Source: Chinchilla lanigera (Eukaryota > Chordata > Mammalia > Rodentia > Chinchillidae). From it: a stretch of DNA of 64,000 bases. A program made the translations under genes and the position numbers. Within the stretch, counting starts at the first letter, position 1; every line of letters starts with the position of its first letter. This document shows positions 11,413-19,680 of this stretch, one piece after another. The notes beneath the pieces were generated by a model that had not been told where the DNA came from, did not search any database, and was given only the letters and a program-made list of their open reading frames with translations. The stretch covers positions 11,802,040 to 11,866,039 of the forward strand of contig NW_004955405.1 in NCBI RefSeq assembly GCF_000276665.1, read 5' to 3'.

Positions 11413-11592
11413 AAGCCGGGAGTGGTGGTGCACGACTGTAATCCCAGTCCTGGGGAGGCTGAGGGAGGAGGATTGCTGTGAGTCTGAGACCAGCTTGGGC
11501 TACAAAGTGAGCTCAAAGCCAGCCTGAACTGCACTGTGTCTCAAAAAGACAAATAAAATAAAATAAAATAAAATAAAAATAAAAATAAAGAA
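11413..11592 (+). repeat. B1-type SINE, sense, with (AAAAT)n tail
   Basis: GCCGGGAGTGGTGGTGCACG, doubled centre, CTGTGTCTCAAAAAGAC, then an (AAAAT)n microsatellite from about 11553. Confidence 0.9.
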
Positions 11593-12186
11593 AAGCCAAA
11601 AAATAAGCAAGCATGTGCAAAAGAGAACCCTTGTATGTCACTGGTGAGGATATACATTAGCACTGTATAGCATATGGAAATCGTATGGAAGTTCTTCAAA
11701 AAACTAAAAGTGGAATTATCATGTGACCAGGCAGTCTTACTTCTTTATATCTATATCCTTTAATTCCAGGAATAAATTTCCTTTGATCTGAGTATATAAT
11801 CATTTTATTATGCTGCTGAATTTAGTTTGCTAGTATTTTGTGGAGGATTTTTGCACCAATATTCATAAGTGATATTGGTTTATAGTTTTCTTGTAGTGTA
11901 TTTGGCTTTGGTTGAGGGTAAAGTTGGCTTTATATAGTGACTTTGGAGATGTTCCATTCATTTCCATTTTATTGAAGAATTTGAGAAGAATTTGTTAGTT
12001 TTCCCTTAAATGTTTGGTAGAATTCATCACAGAAGCCATCTGGTGATTCTGGGCTTTGTTGGGAAGTTTTTAATTGCTGATTTAATTTTCTTATTAGTTA
12101 AAGGTTTATTCAATTTTTTTTTATTTCTTTAAGATGCAGTATTGGTAGATTGTGTTTTTCTAAGAATTTACCCATTTCATGTAGGT

Positions 12187-12318
12187 TTTTTTTTTTTTTT
12201 TTTTTTTTTTAGTCAGGGTCTCACTGTGTAGTCCAGGTTGGCCTTGAACTCATGGTGATCTTCCTGCCCCAGCCTCCACAGTGCTGGTATTACAGGTGTG
12301 CACCACCATGCCCAGCTC
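12187..12318 (-). repeat. B1-type SINE, antisense, inside L1
   Basis: A long T-run (12188-12210), then AGTCAGGGTCTCACTGTGTA to GTGCACCACCATGCCCAGC. Confidence 0.88.
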
Positions 12319-12439
12319 ATCTATGTTATCCAACATGTTGGCATACAGTTGTCCATGGTACTCTCTTATAGCCCTTTTAGTTTCTGTAAAATCAGCAAGA
12401 ATGTCCCTATTTTTACACATTATCTTGTTTTATTTATTT

Positions 12440-12590
12440 TTTGTCTTTTTGAGACAGGCTCTTGCTATGCAGTTCAGGCTGGCCTTGAGCTTACTTTGTA
12501 GCCCAGGCTGGTCTAGAACTCACAATGATCCTCCTACTTCAGCCTCCCAAGTGCTGGGATTATGAGTGTGTACCACCATGCCCAGTTACA
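12440..12590 (-). repeat. B1-type SINE, antisense, inside L1
   Basis: TTTGAGACAGGCTCTTGCTA, the doubled centre, and GTGTACCACCATGCCCAG. Full length. Confidence 0.9.
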
Positions 12591-12880
12591 TATAATTTTA
12601 GTAATTTCAGTGTTCTTTTTTTCTTGATCTAGCTAAAGGCTGTTGATTTTGTTGATATGTTTTGAAAAGCCAACTTTTGGGTTCATTGATTTTTTTGTAT
12701 ATTATTTTTCTCTTCTTTATCATTGCTCTAACCTTTACTTAAGTCTTCCTAGTAGCTTTGGATCTAGTTTGACCTTCTTTTTCCAGTTCCTGAAGGGGTA
12801 CAGTTAGCTTGAACCCAATTCTTTTTAAACTGAATTTTGATCTTTATCAGCATGTGTGTATGTGTGTGTGTATGTCTCAC

Positions 12881-14542
12881 AGATTCTAAGACATATTTTC
12901 ATGTATTATAATCTGCAAAGTCAGAATGTGTTTTATAATTACAATGAAAGAAAACATGTTTGAGTTTGTTTAGAACTTTCTTTCTTAGTGGTACATAATG
13001 TGATGGAACTTTCAATTAATGGCATCTTAGATTTGACAAATACTTATATAAAGCTTCTAATGAAAAAGTTCAGCCATCACCAGTCCTATTCCAGTCTTTG
13101 TTTCTGCTCCTCAAAATGAACAACTTTCAAATTTTCTTGGTACCTCTGTTACTGCCAAGTTTCTAAATTCATTATCATACTTTTTTTTTTTTTTACTTGC
13201 TTTGTTTTTTATGGTGCTGTGGTTTGGACCTATGGCCTTGAGCATGCTAGACAAAGTGCCCTGTCACTGATCCATACCCCCAGCCATTAGATTACTCTTT
13301 TTGATTTTTCAATTACCTGTTCACATTGGAAGATGTGTTGGATTTTAAAATTTTCTCCAATATGTAGATATGTCCTCTCCTTTCAATGTACTTATTATGA
13401 AGTTTTACTAGGTTAATAGTGGACTTTTGGAAGAAATTACAGAAATAAATTGATGCTGAAAACCGAACAAAACCAAACCAAACAATTTTATTTCCAGGGA
13501 AAACAAAAAAATGTGCAACATGGCTCACCTGTGAGCCATTTTCACAGTGATATACACACTGACTATTAATCATTGTGCACAAATTGGCCCGTTGGACTAT
13601 TGGCCCATTTCACTGCAACAAATTTGTCCAGAGAGGAATCCTGTAAACTGCTCGCTGTCAGCAAAAATCCATACTTTCTGCATAATACTACTTTGATTAA
13701 TTAAACACTAAGATAAATTTTGAAGTCTAAGAGTTCAGGAAAGAGGCCTGAGGATGTAGTTCAGTGGTAGAAGGCTTCCCTAGCGTGCATGAGGCAGGGT
13801 GCTAGCCATAGCACCATGGTGAGAAGGAGTTCAGGAAAGATCAGTTATTGGAAAAGTTGGGGGAATCTTAATAGATGAAGTGGGACATGGTGTAAGATCT
13901 AGAAGACAAGATCTAGAAGACAACAGGCCAGTGAGAAGCTGAGGTGAGAAAGAATCAAATGGAATAGTAATTCAATTCGGTAGTTCAAAGACTAGTTACT
14001 TTCAGCTGATAATGTAGCACAGCTGACTACAAAGCATACTGGGAATGAAGTCTCTATTTAGCCATAACACAGCTTGGGACATTGGTAAGTCACTAATCTC
14101 TAAGAGACTCAATCTCCTCAATTTAAAAACTTATCTCTAATGTCCCTCCCAAGTATAAAGCTTAAGGTATTCACCATAAAGATTCTTTTGCACATGTCTT
14201 TTTGAGTGATGACTTATAATCAGTGAGTGACTAGCCCATGGGAGGAACCTTGGTAGCTTTGAAACTACTCACTATGAGAAGTTACTATGAGAATTACTAT
14301 GAGAATAGTAATTATTTTGTTATAGGTAACTCAATAATTATTTGCATTAAATTTTATATGCCTGCTGCTTTATTAAAAAAACTGGTCCATTTGCAATCTC
14401 TGTGTTATCATTCTTCCCTCCAATCTAGTAAAAAGCTAAAATTTGAAATGAAGTATTTTGAAATCCTGGCTTTGTTTCTTCCCTTTACATATAGACAGAG
14501 GATATCACTGAAGAAAGAAAATAGGTTTACTCCATGCAACAT
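12881..14542. other. Intergenic with two ID-type SINEs
   Basis: Antisense ID at about 13195-13288 (GTTTGGACCTATGGCCTTGA to ATACCCCCAGCC) and sense ID at about 13744-13822 (GCCTGAGGATGTAGTTCAGT), both diverged. The rest is AT-rich unique sequence. A 16-bp word (AAGATCTAGAAGACAA) is repeated near 13894-13923. Confidence 0.55.
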
Positions 14543-14995
14543 TGTTATGGCTTGTATCTAGATGTTCCCCAAAGCCTCATGTGCTCACAGGTGGAGTTTT
14601 TCAGAGGTGGCTGAATCTAGGGTGTGTGAATGTGGATTCAGGGTGTGCTAACTAAACTAAACTGATCTGGCATAGTTCTGGGTGTTGATAATAGGAAGGC
14701 CCACCCTAAGTGTGGGTGGCACTCTCCAAAAGACTTGTAGCCTCGATGGAATAAAAGGGAAAGGGAGGCTTTCTACTGCTGCTGCTGCTCACTGCTTTGC
14801 TGCCTCACTGCTTCCTACCTGCTCTGCCATGAACTGTTTCTCTTCTATGATGCCCCTTTGACCTGCCACCCTGCCTGAGAATCCACTGACTTTAGAACTG
14901 AAACCTCTACAAATTGTGAGCTAAGATAAACCTTTTCTCCTTCAACTTATGGATATTGGGTATTCTATCCCAGGAATGAGAATGTAATGAAGACA
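14543..14995 (+). mobile_element. Complete solo LTR, MaLR/ERVL-like, 453 bp
   Basis: It starts TGTTATGG and ends GAAGACA. It is flanked by the perfect 5-bp direct repeat AACAT (14538-14542 and 14996-15000), the target-site duplication size of ERVL/MaLR elements. The internal layout fits an LTR in the + direction, with a TATA-like GGAATAAAAGG near 14748 and a polyadenylation-like AAGATAAACC near 14924. The opening resembles MaLR LTRs. I cannot confirm the family by search. Confidence 0.75.
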
Positions 14996-15000
14996 AACAT

Positions 15001-16200
15001 TTAAGTGTGCCATTCCTAAATGAGAAAACTCATTCAAATTAATATATTACAAAACCACTTAGTGTCTACAATGTGCTAGATCTGATGCTCACTGAAATAA
15101 ACAGTTTCTGGCTTGCAATTGTTCATGTCCTCATACAGAAGGCAGTTCAGTAAACCAACAAGTATTTTATACCGTCATATGTGGGCCCCCAGAAGTGACA
15201 TGTGTTTTGGTTTGTCTGGTGCCACTCTCCTTTTTTCTGAAGTGTTTCCTGGATTTTTCTCTGCGAATCACTCCTGCTCCCATTCCATGTACTTTTGAGT
15301 GGAGCTGCAGGCACACAGTTCAAACCTTGATAATGGGAACATAAACTTTGGAGACTGAGATTGGCCAAGCCAAGTCAAGCCATCAGGCAGGCCACAGTCA
15401 GAAGCAATCTTGCAACACAGCATAGTACATTCAGAGATCAGCAGATTTTGGGCCACGGTTGGAAAATTGGATTTGAACAGGGCGAGTTGGGAGATGAACC
15501 TAAAAATGATAAGCAAAAAAGGTTTATGAAAATCATTGTATGTTACGCTGAATAATTTAGACTTTTTCCTGAAGAAATGAAGAGCCAGGAGATGATCTTA
15601 AACAGGGAATTCACAATAACAGTTTACATAGTCATATTAATGCTTCAGAGAGGATAATGTGGTAGGGGTGTGAATAATGGGCTGGGAGAAATTGAAGCAA
15701 AAAGCAAGAGAATGAATTAAGGTGCCACAGTAGCTGTCCCACCCAGAGGTAATGAAGGACCTGGACTGTGAGACTGGCAGTGGGGACAGAGAAGACAGGC
15801 AGGATGAGAAGACAGGGAAGAGAGGCAGGATAAGATGCACATGCAATGAGTAATGTAACAGCAACGCTCAGAGAAATTGTGTTCTGGCTATCTCTTAACT
15901 TTCAGGGAACAAAAACAAAAAAGTGTCACTTTAGATTATGTTCTCAAAGTTACAAACCAACTTAAAATCTTAGGATTCAGATGTTTCTCCCACAGTTTCT
16001 GGGTAGGATCCAGAGATTCTGCATTTTTAATAAGCACCTAGATATTGCTGGTGCGCTTAGTTGGTGTGTTGGTTTGGGGGATATTTTTGCAAGGGGAACA
16101 AGTACAATACAGGACACCTATTTTATAAGATTATTTATAATAGTCACCCAAAGAATGATATACGTAAGAGCATGCAGGAAATCTGTTCATACCACAGACC
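15001..16200. other. Intergenic; ancient repeat traces
   Basis: About 15550-15860 resembles the same old mammal-wide repeat seen at 8340 and 55270. The remaining sequence shows nothing I recognise. Short open frames near 15113-15555 lie on opposite strands and have no motif. Confidence 0.3.
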
Positions 16201-16980
16201 AGGAGTCCAGCTGAGGGCCTGGATCCTGAAATAATGTCCTACTAAGTCCAGCTGAATAAAGCCCATAACAATGCTTCCCATGAATCCAGCTGGAGGCCCA
16301 GAGCCTATAACAATATCTCATGCAGGCCTGTTTCACGGATCTGTGCTGGGAAGGCCCAAAGGTCAGTGGTGGAATCTAGAAAGTCTGTGCCAGCAGGATG
16401 AAGGACCTATGCTAGCAGGCTGAGGGATCTGCACTGGAGCCAGGAAGTAATGCTCAGAAGAACCAGAGTTCCCCCGAAAAGTACCACAGCCATCCTCAGC
16501 AACAGTGAGGTCCTGAGCTCCTCCGATGATCAAGATGACCGAGTTCCCTTCAGGGAAGCCCACACAGCAAGCTTTTCCAGGAGGCCGGCAGTGCACCATC
16601 TTCCCCTCTGGAGCCAGAAAGTGATGCTCAAAGTGAGGACCAGAGCTCCCCCAAAGTGAACTGAAGCCATTCTCAGTACCAACAGGTCCCGAGCTCCTGG
16701 GAGAATGAAAACAGCCAAGTTCATCAGGAAAGCCAGCATGATGAGCTCCTCCAAAACAAGCAACAACTCCCCACAGCTTCTACCAGTTCCCAATAGCCTT
16801 CTTCTTCTTCTCCAGTTTGCCTCTTATGCTGCTGGCAATAGTACTCAGGTGAGCCGCCCACAACAGTACTCAGGTGGGCCTCCACAATTACTCAGTTCAG
16901 CTGGGGGTTATAAGTTGACCACCAGTTATCAATCCACAACAGATGGTCAGCTAAAACTTCACTTTGAGTAGCAAATATTT
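16201..16980 (+). repeat. Unclassified block of degenerate tandem repeats
   Basis: Three units begin A(G/A)TCCAGCTG at 16204, 16245 and 16283 (periods 41 and 38 bp). A larger duplication begins GAGCCAG(G/A)AAGT at 16437 and 16611 (period 174 bp), with matching words such as CCAGAG(T/C)TCCCCC and GGTCC(T/C)GAGCTCCT. A frame of 88 codons (16705-16971) covers the end, rich in Ser, Gln and Gly with a short CAGTACTCAGGTG repeat. I cannot assign it to a gene or a known repeat family. Confidence 0.5.
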
Positions 16981-17143
16981 AGTATTCTCTGAGGTGTTAA
17001 CAGGTCATTTAAATAAAAATTCCAGCAGGCCATAGAAATGGGAGCCAGACTTGGGCTGGAGATATTTGGCACACAGGAAATTATATTGCCAGAATAGGAG
17101 GATAAAGGCCCAGGACCAGTGTTTGGAGAAAAAGCAAGAGTTA

Positions 17144-17240
17144 CTGGGGCCAGGGATACAGCTCAGCGGCATAAACTTCTGCCTGGCAAATGCAAGGTCC
17201 TGAGTTTGGTTCCTGGTACCCTCCGCAAAAAAAAATTGCA
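17144..17240 (+). repeat. ID-type SINE, sense
   Basis: GGGGCCAGGGATACAGCTCA to GTTTGGTTCCTGGTACCCTC with a short A-tail. Both tRNA-like promoter boxes are recognisable. Confidence 0.85.
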
Positions 17241-17321
17241 GAAAAGAGGTACTATTAGTATTTAAGAGGCAGTTGGAGAATATAGCTCAAGGAAGTCAAG
17301 AAGCTCAAGGAAGTCAAGAAG

Positions 17322-17396
17322 TAGGGACGAGAGATACAGCTCAGTGACAATGCTTGTGTACCATGCCCTGGGTTCAATCTGTAATACCGAAAAATG
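17322..17396 (+). repeat. ID-type SINE, sense, diverged
   Basis: GGGACGAGAGATACAGCTCA to CCCTGGGTTCAATCTGTAAT. It sits just after two tandem copies of AAGCTCAAGGAAGTCAAG-like sequence (17285-17322). Confidence 0.65.
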
Positions 17397-18012
17397 AAAA
17401 GTCAAGAAGTAGATGAAGCTAGGATGCCAAATTCTCAATAAAAAGCCTTTAGTTTCCAAGCTTGTTGTACGTATAATAACCACTATTTATTTTTCATTCT
17501 CGAGATCACTAAAGGATAGTCACGTTTCTGGCTAACAGCAGGTGTATTTTTCTCTAATCACACCCCACCCCTCTGAGTTAGTGGAAGATTAACTTTCGTT
17601 CAGTATTAGGACTCTACCCCACACTGAGGATTATATGAAGATTCTAGGGTGTGTAGTTCAGTACACTTGGGAAAGGTCCTCTACTGTTCCCTCAACCTGG
17701 TTACTACTAACATGTTCATTTTCTCACCTCCGCAGTACCTGCCTCCCTGATTAAATGCCAAACTTGAGGATGGGGATCTTAGCCTTGGTTGGAATCTGAT
17801 GTCTGCTGTACATCCATTCGCATCCCAGGATCTGCCCTGTCCCCCACGATTCAGGTGCTTTGGGTACAAAAGGGCTTTTAATTCTGCCCTGTGGCTGGAG
17901 AATCTTGTACTAGAGTAATCAAGGAATAACATCTAATCATGGTCTAGATTCTTTTACAGCACTGAGGAGGAATCACATTATCACTTTAAGTCCTTATAAG
18001 TCTGTTACCGTC

Positions 18013-18096
18013 TTTTTTTTTTTTTTTTTTTTTTGGTACCGGGAATCGATCTTGGGACCTTGTGGGACCTTGCACTTGCCAGGCAGGCTGTTATCG
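18013..18096 (-). repeat. ID-type SINE, antisense, 3' half
   Basis: A T-run, then GGTACCGGGAATCGATCTTG to TTGCACTTGCCAGGCAGGCT. GGGACCTTGT is locally doubled, and the 5' part is replaced by unrelated sequence. Confidence 0.8.
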
Positions 18097-18114
18097 TCTT
18101 TTGAGCCCCTTACA

Positions 18115-18240
18115 ATTGCTCCAGGCATAATTCTCACTTTACAGTCTTGGGAGTTGTATGCATTTAGAGACTCGTCTCAAGTCGCACAGCTAATAAGTAA
18201 CTGTAGGAGCTCTAAACTATGTGCCTTGGACTCTGGAGCA
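18115..18240 (-). repeat. MIR-like ancient SINE, antisense
   Basis: CTCACTTTACAGTCTTGGGA, GTCGCACAGCTAATAAGTAA and TGTGCCTTGGACTCTGGAGC match the antisense core of MIR (tests for acid-like word order: cell count, lost site, variable class). Confidence 0.6.
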
Positions 18241-18263
18241 AGTCGGGTGTGGTATCATCACAG

Positions 18264-18864
18264 TGTCACACGCAGCTGAGTTAGATAGAAATATTATAGG
18301 TAATCAGAAAGGGCCAGGCCCTCGAAGGAGACAATATGGTAGACAAGATACCTTCCAAATAGAGAGGTGGTACTTGCTTTGGGCCAGATCTCAAGACCAA
18401 AGACTAAACAAATGCACCCACATACCTCCCTAGGGATGGACATCACGGATTGCTATTCTAAATAGCTAGCAATCACCTTGAAGAGTCCTTGACCCAACCC
18501 CTTACAGGAAAAGCCCCTGTTCTGTATTCATGCCCGCTTGCTAGTGACTCGCTTCCCCATTTGATTGATTAAAATTAATCAATTTTACCTGAACAATTCT
18601 TATTGGCTGACCATAGTTTTGTCCATTTCCCCCCTACACCTCCTGGTTTTGCTCTATAAAAGTCCCTAGAAAAGACAGAGTCTGGGGTAACCCACTCGGG
18701 CCCCCCTCCTGTCCCCCTCTGGGACAGAAGCTTTCTTTTCTTTCCCTCAATAAATATATTCTGCTCTTAACCTCTGTTGTTCCTAAAATTCATTCTTCAA
18801 TTTTAGAGAACACGAACTCGTCCCAGATATCATTCAGGCTGGGAGTTTTTATTTTCCTGTATCA
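18264..18864 (+). mobile_element. Solo LTR, 601 bp, 4-bp TSD, same orientation as TBC1D15
   Basis: It begins TGTCACACGC, ends CCTGTATCA, and is flanked by the perfect 4-bp direct repeat ACAG (18260-18263, 18865-18868). Read in + it has an LTR layout: an inverted CCAAT motif (ATTGGCTG, 18602), a TATA-like CTATAAAA near 18654, AATAAA at 18749-18754 and a downstream R/U5-like segment. A 4-bp duplication and TG..CA ends fit class I (gamma-type) ERVs; that class is inference. No internal viral sequence is attached. It ends 787 bp before the TBC1D15 start codon and could serve as an upstream promoter or enhancer, but nothing in the sequence proves use. Its sister copy lies inverted at 21473-22073. 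Confidence 0.88.
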
Positions 18865-19041
18865 ACAGTTCCTATAAAAATACCGTGTTGAAGGTCACAT
18901 GTAAGCGGCAGTAACCCGATTCAAATTCACAAACTTCATATAGAGAAGAAAAGTTTCCTCAACGTGCCTGCAATAGAGTGCTGGAGTTATTTTAATCCTT
19001 ACGGCAGCACTATGATGATTTTTGCAAAGAAGGAATTTAGG

Positions 19042-19242
19042 GGGCTGGGGATTTAGCTCAGCGGCAAAGCGCTTGCCTGGCAAGCGCAAGGTCGTGAGTT
19101 CGGTTCCTGGTACCGGAGAAAAACCAAAAAAANNNNNNNNNNNNNNNNNNNNNNNNNNNNNNNNNNNNNNNNNNNNNNNNNNNNNNNNNNNNNNNNNNNN
19201 NNNNNNNNNNNNNNNNNNNNNNNNNNNNNNNNAAAAAAAAAA
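19042..19242 (+). repeat. Young full-length ID-type SINE containing an assembly gap in its tail
   Basis: The body starts GGGCTGGGGATTTAGCTCAG, continues through GGTCGTGAGTTCGGTTCCTG and ends GGTACCGGAGAAAAACC plus A-run. The 12-bp target duplication AAGGAATTTAGG lies at 19030-19041 and 19243-19254. This copy is close to what appears to be the family consensus here, so it is probably a recent insertion. Confidence 0.92.
19133..19232. other. Assembly gap, 100 Ns
   Basis: Exactly 100 Ns with A-runs on both sides, inside one SINE whose target duplications are both present. Open frames drawn across it are artefacts. Confidence 0.99.
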
Positions 19243-19424
19243 AAGGAATTTAGGTGTAGAGCGTGTTAGTGACTTGGCCAAGGCCAAAAGGCCAGGATCA
19301 CGTCTGCTTGCTCCCGACGTGGTATTCCTTCCATCACACCAAAATGACGTGGCCGGCACTTACACCCAAACAAATTCCAAGACAAATACACTTCAATTTG
19401 GGAACACCCTGCGGAAAAAATAAT

Positions 19425-19650
19425 TTGGCACATGCGCAGTGCTGCGCCAGAGGTTCCGCCCTCCGGCCCCCCCCCCCCCCCGAGTCTTACTCAGTACGCG
19501 TGCGCCAGGCGGTCCCTCCCGCCCATTCACGGAGCGATTCCCGCCACTCCCCGCCTCTTTCCCGCCCGGATGTCATTTAAGCCTGGCCGGATGTTGTTGT
19601 GACTCTGAAAGACACGTGAGGTCCTGCTACGTCATCAGCAAGCGGGAAAC
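19425..19650 (+). promoter_or_regulatory. TBC1D15: TBC1D15 core promoter, TATA-less, CpG-rich
   Basis: No TATA box lies close to the start. Motifs visible in order are an NRF1-like half-site CATGCGCAG (about 19431), a second CGTGCGCC (about 19499), an ETS-like CCCGGATGT (19566), an E-box CACGTG (19613-19618), a CRE-like ACGTCA (19629-19634) and a YY1-type AACATGGCGGC (19648-19658) that contains the start codon. The C-run near 19470-19482 is a likely length-variable tract. The transcription start is not directly visible; in YY1-type promoters the ATG often lies only tens of bases from it, implying a short 5'UTR (inference). Confidence 0.75.
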
Positions 19651-19680
19651 ATGGCGGCGGTGGGTGCTGCGGGCGGGAAG
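19651..19680 (+). CDS. TBC1D15: TBC1D15 exon 1 (coding part), residues 1-10
   Basis: ATGGCGGCGGTGGGTGCTGC GGGCGGGAAG encodes MAAVGAAGGK and is followed by the donor gtaggt at 19681. The ATG is chosen because this alanine/glycine start matches the known N-terminus and the phase (0) joins correctly to exon 2. The 5'UTR limit is not defined. Confidence 0.95.

Larger units (their letters stand above)
11620..12880 (-). mobile_element. L1 LINE fragments, mainly antisense ORF2, interrupted by two B1s
   Basis: 11760-12185 and 12600-12830 read as the antisense of L1 ORF2 reverse transcriptase. The landmark words are GAGGATTTTTGCACCAATAT, TTCATAAGTGATATTGGTTT and CATCTGGTGATTCTGGGCTT, then CAACTTTTGGGTTCATTGAT. 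11620-11750 resembles an L1 ORF2 3' segment in the sense direction (GGAAATCGTATGGAAGTTCT TCAAAAAACTA), so an inversion junction lies near 11755. Two B1s sit inside. No intact frame remains. A short TG-rich repeat lies at 12853-12875. Confidence 0.8.
18960..19275 (-). repeat. MIR-like element split by an ID SINE
   Basis: ATTTTAATCCTTACGGCAGC and, after the SINE, AGTGACTTGGCCAAGGCC match the antisense of a MIR (Thr-Thr-type word order: fractional counts then the 'gtgacttgg..aagg' segment). The ID element 19042-19242 sits in the middle. Confidence 0.5.

Noticed and set aside
19042..19130. tRNA gene
   Set aside because: The A and B boxes are present because ID SINEs derive from a tRNA. The body is followed by the SINE tail and A-run and is flanked by target duplications.
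19022..19423. Open frames of 133 and 154 codons across the N gap on both strands
   Set aside because: The runs of X are the 100-N gap inside a SINE A-tail; there is no coding evidence.
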